Shown here: piece by piece, positions 1 through 7,269 of the stretch
Numbering within the stretch: the stretch's first letter is position 1
Layout of the letters: each line of letters opens with the position of its first letter
NCBI GenBank assembly: GCA_031396695.1
Contig: JANNLG010000030.1
Span: 1 to 28,065 of the forward strand
Length of the DNA: 28,065 bases
Source of the DNA: VGRW01 sp031396695
GTDB taxonomy: Bacteria > Myxococcota_A > UBA9160 > SZUA-336
Reading direction: 5' to 3'
Position numbers and translations under genes: made by a program
Notes under the pieces: generated by a model
What the model was told of the DNA's origin: nothing
Database searches by the model: none
What the model saw: the letters and a program-made list of their open reading frames with translations, nothing else

Positions 1-127
1 GATCTCACGAGGTTTCGCGCGCTGAACGGCAAAGCCGCGGGACCGAAATGTGCACTCTGCACCGGAACGAACTCCGCGCTGCTTCCGTGCACCGCGGGTA
101 CCGCGGGCTCCTGCTTCTAGCGGCCGC
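1..127. other. Window-edge segment, no assignable gene
   Basis: The first + frame is open from the window edge to a TAG at 118-120 (39 codons), so it could be the tail of a gene entering from the left, but nothing in it is recognisable. It lies beyond the 3' end of the TonB receptor gene. Confidence 0.3.
92..106 (-). terminator. Candidate hairpin downstream of the TonB receptor gene
   Basis: CCGCGG at 92-97 and again at 101-106, separated by GTA, form a perfect GC-only 6-bp inverted repeat about 20 bp past the receptor stop codon. No U-tract follows on the minus strand, so it would be a weak or factor-assisted terminator. The location is the main support. Confidence 0.3.
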
Positions 128-2179
128 TCAGCGAACGGCGCCGGCGAAGCTGAGCTCGACGCCCGCATACACCGTCGCGCGTGGGGCGGGCTCGAAGTAG
201 CGGCCGAAGGTCGCGTTGGGGCGGATCCGGTCGTTGTACTTCGTGCCCGTCCAGTTCTGCGCACCCACGAACGGCTGCACGATGAAGTCGTCGCGGCGCA
301 GCTGCCAGCCGAGCCGGAGGTCCGACGTGGTCGCGGCCGGAGAGGTGGCGCTGTTCGCGTCGTCGACCCACAGCTTCGAGAAATAGCGCAAGCTCGAGAT
401 CGCGAAGAAGCCCGACGGATGCTCGTAGCGCAGCTCGAGCCCGAGCACGTTGATCGGCGCGTTGGGCTCGAGCTTTCCGTCTTGCGAGACGACGTCGCCG
501 GTTGCGAGATCGACCGAGTCGAAGTCGTGGTAGCGATAGCTCGCGTAGGTGTAGCTTCCGCGCGCCGAGAGTCCGGGCGCGAGCCAGGCCGACAGCGCGA
601 GCTCGAGTCCGCGGCGGTGCGACTCGCCGGCGTCGCGGAAGAACGTGACGCCGGCCGCGTCCTCGGCGGGCACCGCGACGTTGCGCACGCGCAGCGCGAA
701 GACCGCGACGTCGTAGAAGAGCCGATCGAACAGCAGCCCCTTCGCGCCGAGCTCGACGCCGCTGGTCTTCTCGGCGTCGAATTCGTCCTGGAATCCGCCC
801 GTACCGCCGGGAGTCTGCAGCTCGGTCGTGGTCGGCACCTGGAAGCCGCTGTTGTAGTTCGCGTACACGAAGAACTGGTCCGACTGGCGCCAGAACACGC
901 CGAAGCGAGGCGAGAGATCGCGGAAGGTCTTTTCGTCGGAGGCGTCGCCCGAAGCGACGTTCACCCAGCGATCGCCGAAGTCGAAGCGCGTCCAGTCCCA
1001 GCGCGCGCCCGCCACGACCCCGAAGCCGTTGTCGAAGGTCATTTCGCTCGAGAGCCACGGCCCGAAGGCCGAGACGTTCTCCGACTGATCGAAGGTCTGG
1101 TCGCCGCGCGCGCCACCGATGTTCTGGAAGTTGGCGCGCACGTCGCGCTGCAGGTCGACGTCGAAGCCGCTCGTCCAGTGCACGAAGCTCGTGGTGTCGG
1201 AGTACACGAGCGAGCCGCCCCAGGCCTTGCGATCCAGGTTCACGCGCCGGTCGAAGGTGAGGGCGTTGGTGAAATCGCGCTGCAGGCCCCACACCAGGCT
1301 GCGTAGCTCGCGGCCTTCGCCGAACGGGTGGCGCAGCGTGACGGCGAGCTTCTGCTGGTCGAGCTTCTCGCGCGCGTCGAAGGTGAGCGCCTGCGGCTGC
1401 GCCTGGCGGCGATCCTGATCGACCCGCGCCTGTGTGAGCGCGCCCGGCTCCTGGCCCTTGGGCGCGGACACGTTCGAGAAGTTCAAGCCCACCCGCGTCC
1501 CGCCGTCGAGTTCGTGCTCGAGCTTCGCGAGCAGGTTCCACTGCTCCGCTTTCGAGTGGTCGCGATAGCCGTCGGCGTGCGTGCTCGAGATGCCGAACAC
1601 GTAGCCCGTGTCCTCGATGGTGCCCGAGGTGAGCGCGCTGTAGCGCGACAGGTGGTAGCTGCCGAGCGTGCCGCGCACGCGCACGTACGGCTCCTGGGTC
1701 GGCGCGAACGTCTCGACCGACACGATTCCGCCGCCGCCCCCGCCGTACAGCGACGAGATCGGCCCGCGCAGAACCTCCATGCGGTCGACGAAGTCCATCT
1801 CGAGCGAGTCGACCTCGCTCTGGCCATCGGGCAGCGTCGACGGCACTCCGTCGACGTACATGTGGATACCGCGGATGCCGAACTGCGAGGTCGAGCCGAA
1901 GCCGCGGATGGCCACGCGCGCGTCCTGCGCGAAGTTCGTGCCGCCCTGCGAGAAGGTGCCCGGCACCAGATCGAAGGCCGAATCGATCGAGGTTGCGGGG
2001 CGCGCGCGCTGGATCTCCTCGGAAGAGATCACCGAGATCGCCAGCGGCGTCTCGAGCAGGCGCGTGGGCGTGCGCGGCGACTCGACCTCGAGATCCCGCA
2101 TCTCCGTGGGCGAGTCCGCGGCCACGAGCGCGAGCGCCAGTGCGGCGCAGGCGAGGCGTTTCACGCGGCATCCGTGCAT
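128..2179 (-). CDS. TonB-dependent outer-membrane receptor
   Basis: This encodes a 683-residue outer-membrane gated channel, the usual size for siderophore-type TonB receptors. A signal peptide (about residues 6-21, basic then Ala/Leu-rich) precedes a plug domain at about 40-158. The plug carries the family signatures of a PLAISV-type start, VAIRGFG (89-95), YVDGVP (108-113) and MEVLRGP (134-140). A glycine run at 146-151 replaces the usual small-residue loop after LYG. The rest is a beta-barrel rich in aromatic and alternating residues. The substrate cannot be read from the sequence: an iron complex is most common, but no siderophore genes are adjacent. ATG at 2179 has a GAGGG 10 nt upstream; GTG at 2164 is an alternative that starts directly at the signal-peptide basic residues. 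It is divergent from the DAHP synthase-like gene. Confidence 0.93.
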   Translation of the reverse strand: MHGCRVKRLACAALALALVAADSPTEMRDLEVESPRTPTRLLETPLAISVISSEEIQRARPATSIDSAFDLVPGTFSQGGTNFAQDARVAIRGFGSTSQFGIRGIHMYVDGVPSTLPDGQSEVDSLEMDFVDRMEVLRGPISSLYGGGGGGIVSVETFAPTQEPYVRVRGTLGSYHLSRYSALTSGTIEDTGYVFGISSTHADGYRDHSKAEQWNLLAKLEHELDGGTRVGLNFSNVSAPKGQEPGALTQARVDQDRRQAQPQALTFDAREKLDQQKLAVTLRHPFGEGRELRSLVWGLQRDFTNALTFDRRVNLDRKAWGGSLVYSDTTSFVHWTSGFDVDLQRDVRANFQNIGGARGDQTFDQSENVSAFGPWLSSEMTFDNGFGVVAGARWDWTRFDFGDRWVNVASGDASDEKTFRDLSPRFGVFWRQSDQFFVYANYNSGFQVPTTTELQTPGGTGGFQDEFDAEKTSGVELGAKGLLFDRLFYDVAVFALRVRNVAVPAEDAAGVTFFRDAGESHRRGLELALSAWLAPGLSARGSYTYASYRYHDFDSVDLATGDVVSQDGKLEPNAPINVLGLELRYEHPSGFFAISSLRYFSKLWVDDANSATSPAATTSDLRLGWQLRRDDFIVQPFVGAQNWTGTKYNDRIRPNATFGRYFEPAPRATVYAGVELSFAGAVR

Positions 2180-2221
2180 GGCGATCGGGCCCTCGGCTAG
2201 CGAGCGCGCACGGTATCACAG

Positions 2222-2227
2222 TAAGAT
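2222..2227 (+). promoter_or_regulatory. Candidate -10 box for the DAHP synthase-like gene
   Basis: TAAGAT ends 9 nt before the ATG at 2237, and there is no purine-rich ribosome binding site between them (the gap is CTGCGCCCC). If this is the -10 element the transcript would be nearly leaderless. No clear -35 is visible. Confidence 0.35.
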
Positions 2228-2236
2228 CTGCGCCCC

Positions 2237-3352
2237 ATGATCATCGTGATGAAGGCCGAGTTCGGCCCCGACTCCCCCGAGACGCGTCAGGTCATCCGCA
2301 CGGCCGAGCGCCACGCGGACATCCACACGGAGTTGCACGTGATCGAGGGCGCCACGCGCACCCTCACCGAGATCTACCTGCTCGGACCGACCACGGCGAT
2401 CTCGTCAGAGGCGTTCGAAGAGATTGCCTCGGTCGAGAAGGTGATCCGCATTCGCGAGCGCTACCGCACGATCGGACGCCACGAGGGCCAGTCCGAGTCG
2501 GTGGGCTTCGAGTACAACGGCATCCACTTCAGCCAGGACAGCTTCCACCTGTTCCCGGGCGTGTGCGCGGTCGACACGCGTCAGAACCTCGAGGACACGT
2601 TTCGGGCGCTCAAGAGCGTAGGCATCAAGACCACGCGCGCGGGCGCCTACAAGCCGCGCACGAGCCCCTACGATTTCCAGGGCCACGGCGCGGCCTGCCT
2701 GCCGTTCGTGTTCGAGCTCGCCGGCAAGTACGGCATCCGGGTGATCTCGATGGAGATCACCGCCGAGGCGCAGATCGACGAGATCCGCCGCGCGCTGCAG
2801 ATCTCCGGCGAGCCGACCGGCGTGATGCTGCAGATCGGCACGCGCAACGCGCAGAACTTCGAGCTGTTGAAGTCGGTCGGCTCACAGCAGGAGTTCCCCG
2901 TGCTGTTCAAGCGCGGCATGGGCATCACGCTCGAGGAATCGCTCAACGCCGTCGAGTACGTGGCGAGCGGCGGCAATCACAAGATCGTGTTCGGGCTGCG
3001 CGGCATGAAGACGAATCTCGGCGACCCGCACCGCAACTTCGTCGACTTCGCGCAGGTGCCGGTCGTGAAGCGGCTGACGCGCATGCCCGTCTGCATCGAC
3101 CCATCGCACTCGGTCGGCAAGAAGCTGATCGCGCCCGACGGCTTGCTCGACATCCACCACGTCACGGCGCAGGGCCTGATCGCCGGCGCGAACATGGTGC
3201 TGGTCGACTTCCACCCGCGCCCCGAAGAGGCGCTCTGCGACGGCCCGCAAGCGCTCACGCTGCCGGAGCTCGAGCACTTCATCCGCGACACGCAGCTCGT
3301 GCGCGATGCCTATCTGCAGCGGATCAAGCTGCGGATCGAGCTCGGGCGATAG
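2237..3352 (+). CDS. DAHP synthase family protein (type I-beta, diverged)
   Basis: This 371-residue protein matches class I-beta 3-deoxy-7-phosphoheptulonate synthases, which join PEP and erythrose 4-phosphate as the first step of the shikimate pathway. Residues 1-75 look like the ferredoxin-like regulatory domain. The barrel follows, with KPRTSPY (139-145), GTRNAQNFELL (201-211), FKRG (224-227) and DPSH (288-291). Compared with family members as I recall them, several signatures are changed: GPCSVE reads GVCAVD (C110 kept), the CERGIRTFE strand reads VFGLRGMKTN (251-260), and the metal-binding glutamate in VEVHPEP is aspartate (D324). H291 and D335 are kept. The protein may be a distinct subfamily with altered substrate or metal use. 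It stands alone, with no other shikimate gene nearby. Its last 29 bp overlap the convergent gene. Confidence 0.85.
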   Translation: MIIVMKAEFGPDSPETRQVIRTAERHADIHTELHVIEGATRTLTEIYLLGPTTAISSEAFEEIASVEKVIRIRERYRTIGRHEGQSESVGFEYNGIHFSQDSFHLFPGVCAVDTRQNLEDTFRALKSVGIKTTRAGAYKPRTSPYDFQGHGAACLPFVFELAGKYGIRVISMEITAEAQIDEIRRALQISGEPTGVMLQIGTRNAQNFELLKSVGSQQEFPVLFKRGMGITLEESLNAVEYVASGGNHKIVFGLRGMKTNLGDPHRNFVDFAQVPVVKRLTRMPVCIDPSHSVGKKLIAPDGLLDIHHVTAQGLIAGANMVLVDFHPRPEEALCDGPQALTLPELEHFIRDTQLVRDAYLQRIKLRIELGR

Positions 3353-4097
3353 CGAAGAGCGCGACGGCGACACTGAGCAGCGTCGCCGCGACGGCCTCGG
3401 GCGCGACCACGGAGCGCAGCGCCGCGAAGTTCTGCGAGAACGCGCCGCCGCTCCACTGATTCGGCGCGCCAAAGGTGCTCGAGCTGCCGTCGGTGAAGTT
3501 CGAGAGCGGCGTGATCGATGCGCTCGGATCGGCCTCCAGCTTCCAGACCTCGTTGCTGCCGACGCCGGTGGCCGGCATCACGCCCTCGCCGGCGGGTCCG
3601 AACCAGATCTGGTTCAGGGAATCGAGCACGGTGATCTGCGTGTTGTCGTTCGAGGTCGAGAAGTTGCTGGCGGTGATGAACTGGGTCGCACCGCCGTCGA
3701 TCGCCTGGACGTTGATCCACCAGTCTCCCCCGAGCGGGTCGTAGGTCGGGTCGTTCACTATGTCCTCGGCCACGGTGATGATCGTGCCGCTGCGCAGGTC
3801 GCTCCACAGCGAGTCCTGGCTGAACGAGAGCACGGTGGTGGTACGCAAGGGAGCGTTGCCTTCGTCGATCGACAGCGATCCGCCGCGTAGGTCGAGGTGG
3901 TCCTGGACGACGACCAACTCGACCCAGTCTCCGCCGTTCCCCTGAATGCGTCCGAGGGTCGTGTCGGCGGCCGTACCCGACAGGAAATTCGCGGCCGAAA
4001 CCGCGTTGTACTCGTTCACGATGATCGGGGCCGCGCCGGCGGCGGAGGACAGGAGCAACAAGCAGGTGACCGGCAGCAGGCAGCGGGGACTTCTCAC
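3324..4097 (-). CDS. Exported protein with lamin-tail-like start and C-terminal anchor
   Basis: The 257-residue product has a clear signal peptide (MRSPRCLLPV..., cleavage near residue 22 at AGA-AP). The mature region begins IIVNEYNAV, the typical opening of lamin-tail-domain extracellular proteins, and includes a GDWVELVV strand. The C terminus has APEA, then about 17 hydrophobic residues, then RARSAA. That order (PEP-like motif, membrane span, Arg-rich tail) resembles a PEP-CTERM sorting tag, though the motif is PEA rather than PEP. If so, an exosortase elsewhere in the genome would anchor it. It could equally be an ordinary C-terminal membrane anchor. The start is GTG at 4097 with no Shine-Dalgarno and a -10-like TAGAAT just upstream. 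The function is unknown. The 3' end overlaps the DAHP synthase-like gene by 29 bp. Confidence 0.75.
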   Translation of the reverse strand: MRSPRCLLPVTCLLLLSSAAGAAPIIVNEYNAVSAANFLSGTAADTTLGRIQGNGGDWVELVVVQDHLDLRGGSLSIDEGNAPLRTTTVLSFSQDSLWSDLRSGTIITVAEDIVNDPTYDPLGGDWWINVQAIDGGATQFITASNFSTSNDNTQITVLDSLNQIWFGPAGEGVMPATGVGSNEVWKLEADPSASITPLSNFTDGSSSTFGAPNQWSGGAFSQNFAALRSVVAPEAVAATLLSVAVALFAIARARSAA

Positions 4098-4103
4098 GGG
4101 AGG

Positions 4104-4109
4104 ATTCTA
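4104..4109 (-). promoter_or_regulatory. Candidate -10 box for the exported-protein gene
   Basis: On the minus strand TAGAAT (5 of 6 matches to TATAAT) ends 6 nt before the GTG start at 4097. The intervening CCTCCC is the opposite of a ribosome binding site, so a leaderless message is likely if this promoter is used. Confidence 0.4.
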
Positions 4110-4175
4110 CCGCGAATCGAGATCCGCGTTCTGACATACTCGCGTGCGGATTCGTTCTAGAGGGAGGCTCGAGGC

Positions 4176-5003
4176 ATGACGGACTATCGGTTCATCCACG
4201 TCGAGCCCCTGGCCGGCGCGCTCGGCGCGGAGATATCCGGAGTCGACCTCGGAAAACCGCTCGACGCGTCCGCGATCGGCGAGATCCGACGCGCGTGGCT
4301 CGAGCATCAGGTGCTGTTCTTCCGCGACCAGCCGCTCAGCGTCGACGAGCACAAGGCCTTCGCGCGCCGCTTCGGCGAGTTGCACATCCACCCGGTGCTA
4401 CAGCAGATGGCGGACCAGGGTCACCCCGAGATCGTGGTGCTCGAGAGCGACGCGAAGCGGCCGGTGGTCGCGGACCGCTGGCACAGCGATGTGACTTTCG
4501 AGCGCGAGCCGCCGCTCGGCTCGATCCTGCGCGCGGTCGAAGTGCCGGCCGCCGGCGGCGACACGATCTGGTCCAGCATGACCGCAGCCTACGACGCGCT
4601 CTCCGCTCCCCTGCAGCGCGCGCTCGAGGGTCTGCGCGCGATGCACAGCGGCGCGGGTTTCCGCAAACAGGCCACCGACGGCCAGGCCGAAGCGCTCGCG
4701 CGCAACGAAATGACCGTGCACCCGGTAATCCGCACGCACCCCGAGACCCATCGCAAGTCGATCTTCGTGAACTCCGCCTTCACCCGCCGCATCGAGGGCA
4801 TGAAGCCGCGCGAGAGCCAAGCCCTGCTCACGTTCCTCTACGAACACGTCGAGTCCCCCGAGTTCACCTGCCGCTTCCGCTGGCGCAAACACTCCATCGC
4901 CATGTGGGACAACCGCTGTACCCAACACCGAGTGGTGGCAGACAACCTTTCCGCCTACCGCCGCATGGAACGAGCCACCCTGATCGGCGACCGACCGGTC
5001 TAG
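4176..5003 (+). CDS. TauD/TfdA-family Fe(II)/2-oxoglutarate dioxygenase
   Basis: This 275-residue cytoplasmic enzyme has the full length of TauD/TfdA dioxygenases, which hydroxylate a substrate while decarboxylating 2-oxoglutarate. The iron-binding facial triad is visible: H103 and D105 in WHSDVTF, and H251 in TQHRVV. R262 or R266 in YRRMERATLIGD is the expected 2-oxoglutarate carboxylate ligand. The N terminus (PLAGALGAEISGVDL) and LEHQVLFFRDQPL (42-54) are typical of the family. Substrates vary widely (taurine, alkylsulfates, 2,4-D, others) and no sulfonate transporter or degradation gene is adjacent, so the substrate is not assigned. GAGGGAGG lies about 8 nt before the ATG. CATACT at 4135-4140 could be a -10 box. 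Confidence 0.93.
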   Translation: MTDYRFIHVEPLAGALGAEISGVDLGKPLDASAIGEIRRAWLEHQVLFFRDQPLSVDEHKAFARRFGELHIHPVLQQMADQGHPEIVVLESDAKRPVVADRWHSDVTFEREPPLGSILRAVEVPAAGGDTIWSSMTAAYDALSAPLQRALEGLRAMHSGAGFRKQATDGQAEALARNEMTVHPVIRTHPETHRKSIFVNSAFTRRIEGMKPRESQALLTFLYEHVESPEFTCRFRWRKHSIAMWDNRCTQHRVVADNLSAYRRMERATLIGDRPV

Positions 5004-5071
5004 CCGCCAGCCCACCCACCAGGCGCAAGCAAAGCGAGCGCCGAGCGAAGCGACCCGCGTCCCGATCCGTG

Positions 5072-5092
5072 CGACGATCGACGATCGACGAG
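5072..5092. repeat. Three tandem 7-bp units between convergent genes
   Basis: CGACGAT, CGACGAT and CGACGAG follow each other directly in the 90-bp gap between the dioxygenase stop and the serine hydrolase stop. CGATC-GAC-GATCG within it can form a short 5-bp hairpin. The role is unclear; a weak bidirectional terminator is possible. Confidence 0.4.
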
Positions 5093-5093
5093 A

Positions 5094-6314
5094 TCAGTCG
5101 ATGAGAGCCGGATACACGATCGACTTGAGCTGCCCCCGAAAGTTGAACGTCCCCGACGGCATGAACTGCGTCATGAAGATCACTACGAGCTCCTCCGCCG
5201 GGTCGATCCAGAACGCCGTGCTGGCCGCGCCACCCCAGGCGTATTCGCCGACCGAGCCGACCGTCTGCGCGCGCGCGAGGTCGATCGTGACCGAGAAGCC
5301 GAGCCCGAAGCCGACACCGTCGTAGGTCACCTGGCTGAACTGCCCGCCCAGGTTCAGCTCGGCGATGTCGCGTCCCTCCGGCAGATGGTTCTCAGTCATC
5401 AGCTCGATCGTCTTGTGCCCGAGGATGCGCCGGCCGTCGAGCTCGCCCTGGTTCAGCAGCATCTGGCAGAAGCGCAGGTAGTCGCTCGCGGTCGACACCA
5501 GCCCGCCGCCGCCCGACAGGAACGCGGGCGGCGCGGCGTAGGCGCTCGCGGCCGCGTCGTCCTCGATGCGCAGGCTCTTGTCGGGCATGCGCGTGTAGTT
5601 CGTGGCCAGGCGATCGAGTCGGTCGGCCGGCACATGGAAGCCGGTGTCCGGCATGCCGAGCGGCGCGAAGATCTCGTCGCGCAGGAACGCGTCGAGGCGC
5701 CGGCCGGAGATGCGCTCGATCAGATGGCCGATCACGTCCGTCGCCACCGAGTAGTTCCAGCGCGTGCCGGGCGAGAACTCGAGCGGCAGCGAGGCGAGCG
5801 TCTCGACCATCTGCGCGAGAGTCTTGCCGCGATCGCCGATCTCGAGCCGCCGGTAGGCGCGGTCGACGTTGGTGCGCTCCATGAAACCGTAGGTCAGGCC
5901 CGAAGTGTGTGTGAGCAGGTCGCGGATCGTCATCGCGCGCTCGCAGGGGCGCGTCGCGAAGCTCGGCAGATTGCCGCCCTCGTACACGCGCAGATCGCGG
6001 AACTCGGGGATGTGTTTGTGCACCGCATCGTCGAGCTGGAAATGTCCGTGCTCGTAGAGCGTCATCAGCGCGACCGAGGTGATGGGCTTGCTCATCGAGT
6101 AGATGCGGAAGATCGCGTCTTCGCGCATCGGCTTGCCGCGCTGCAGATCCATCATGCCGACGGCTGCCAGGTGCGCGACCTGGCCGCGCCGCGCGACCAG
6201 CGTGAGCGCGCCCGCGATCTTCTTCTGGTCGAGATAGCGCCGCTCGAGGTGACGCTCGATGCGCGTGAGGCGCTCCGACGACAAGCCGACGTCTTCGGGC
6301 CGGACGGTCTTCAC
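5094..6314 (-). CDS. Beta-lactamase-fold serine hydrolase (class C / EstB-like)
   Basis: The 406-residue product belongs to the penicillin-binding-protein/class C beta-lactamase superfamily. The nucleophile motif is S73-M-S-K76 in IYSMSKPITS, followed by LLTHTSGLTYGF (133-144) and the tyrosine motif Y188-S-V in WNYSVATDVIG. The third motif, KTG or HxG in true beta-lactamases, is probably WGG at 360-362, as in EstB-type esterases. There is no signal peptide, so the enzyme is probably cytoplasmic and acts as an esterase, lactonase or amidase rather than on cell-wall or antibiotic substrates. Start is GTG at 6314 with AGGAGGG 7 nt upstream; an inverted repeat abuts that ribosome binding site. 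It is divergent from the fatty acid hydroxylase gene. Confidence 0.9.
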   Translation of the reverse strand: MKTVRPEDVGLSSERLTRIERHLERRYLDQKKIAGALTLVARRGQVAHLAAVGMMDLQRGKPMREDAIFRIYSMSKPITSVALMTLYEHGHFQLDDAVHKHIPEFRDLRVYEGGNLPSFATRPCERAMTIRDLLTHTSGLTYGFMERTNVDRAYRRLEIGDRGKTLAQMVETLASLPLEFSPGTRWNYSVATDVIGHLIERISGRRLDAFLRDEIFAPLGMPDTGFHVPADRLDRLATNYTRMPDKSLRIEDDAAASAYAAPPAFLSGGGGLVSTASDYLRFCQMLLNQGELDGRRILGHKTIELMTENHLPEGRDIAELNLGGQFSQVTYDGVGFGLGFSVTIDLARAQTVGSVGEYAWGGAASTAFWIDPAEELVVIFMTQFMPSGTFNFRGQLKSIVYPALID

Positions 6315-6321
6315 GATCGTT

Positions 6322-6356
6322 CCCTCCTGCGGGCGTCACCCGCAGGCGGGAGTCTA
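6322..6356 (-). promoter_or_regulatory. -10 box, inverted repeat and RBS upstream of the serine hydrolase
   Basis: On the minus strand TAGACT (6356-6351) is followed by an inverted repeat with perfect 8-bp arms, CCTGCGGG (6346-6339) and CCCGCAGG (6333-6326), spaced by 5 nt. The second arm runs directly into the Shine-Dalgarno AGGAGGG. The repeat could be an operator just downstream of the promoter, or an RNA hairpin that partly hides the ribosome binding site. Confidence 0.45.
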
Positions 6357-6453
6357 CGCGGAAACGCGCGCGAGCAGCGGCCGTCGCGCGCCGTAACGAA
6401 ACGCATCCGCTCCCCGTTTTGCTTGCGAAGCCCAACCTCGCAGGAGATCGAGC

Positions 6454-7269
6454 ATGAGTCCGACCGTCAGCGCCGCAGTCATCTTTGCTTCGATGGGCGT
6501 CGTCGCGCTGCTCGAGAGCGCGATCCCGCTGCACGCGCGAGGGCGTTGGGCGCGCGCGCACCTGGCCCCGAACCTGGCGCTCACGGGGATCACGCTGGCG
6601 ACCAACGCCGTCATGAACGTCGGCCTGGTGCTCGCGCTGATCTGGTTCGAGGAGCGAGGGCTCGGCCTGCTGAACGCCGTCGCACTCCCACCGCTCGCCG
6701 CGCTCGCGGTCGTGCTGCTGGTGCTCGACTTCTCGTTCTACGTCACGCACGTGGCGATGCACAAACTGCCCGGACTGTGGCGCTTCCACTCGGTGCACCA
6801 CTCCGATCCCGAGGTCGACGTCACAACCACGATCCGGCAGCACCCGGGCGAGGGCGTGATTCGCTACGCGTCGCTCGCCGTGTTCTCGCTGGTGCTCGGC
6901 GCGAGTCCGGGCGCGTTCGCGGTGTATCGCATCGCGACGGCGCTCGTCGGGCTGCTCGAGCATGCGAACTTGCGCGCGCCGCTCGCGCTCGATCGCGTAC
7001 TCGCGTGGGTCACGACCTGGCCGTACATGCACAAGCTTCACCACTCGCGTGTGAGGGCCGAGACGGACAGCAACTACGGCAATCTGTTCTCGTTCTGGGA
7101 TCGGCTGTTCGCGACTTTCACGCCGTCCCGGCGCGGGACAAGCGTCTCGTACGGGCTCGAGGGCCTGGACGATCCGGGCACGCAGGCGACGCGGGGACTG
7201 CTCGCGCTGCCGTTTCGAGACGCTACGCGCGCGAGAGCGCCGCGAGCTTCCGTGGTGCGAGTACCGTGA
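6454..7269 (+). CDS. Fatty acid hydroxylase / sterol desaturase family membrane protein
   Basis: This 271-residue integral membrane protein carries the histidine clusters that bind the di-iron site of the FA_hydroxylase superfamily: HVAMH (99-103), HSVHH (112-116) and HKLHH (193-197). N-terminal hydrophobic segments lie at about 5-25, 42-64 and 77-98, and another at about 140-165. The enzyme would use O2 and an electron donor to hydroxylate or desaturate a lipid such as a sterol, carotenoid or fatty acyl chain; the family name does not settle which. GCAGGAG precedes the ATG. The final 47 bp overlap the convergent sigma factor gene. The 139-bp gap to the divergent serine hydrolase holds both promoters. 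Confidence 0.9.
   Translation: MSPTVSAAVIFASMGVVALLESAIPLHARGRWARAHLAPNLALTGITLATNAVMNVGLVLALIWFEERGLGLLNAVALPPLAALAVVLLVLDFSFYVTHVAMHKLPGLWRFHSVHHSDPEVDVTTTIRQHPGEGVIRYASLAVFSLVLGASPGAFAVYRIATALVGLLEHANLRAPLALDRVLAWVTTWPYMHKLHHSRVRAETDSNYGNLFSFWDRLFATFTPSRRGTSVSYGLEGLDDPGTQATRGLLALPFRDATRARAPRASVVRVP

Noticed and set aside
117..2219. 700-residue open frame on the minus strand covering the TonB receptor
   Set aside because: Arg/Ala-rich low-complexity translation with no domain; it is a +1 shadow of the receptor frame, which has clear plug motifs.
5072..5092. CRISPR-like repeats
   Set aside because: Only three 7-bp tandem units with no spacers; no cas genes in the window.
5094..6314. Antibiotic-resistance beta-lactamase
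   Set aside because: No signal peptide and no KTG motif; an EstB-like hydrolase fits better.
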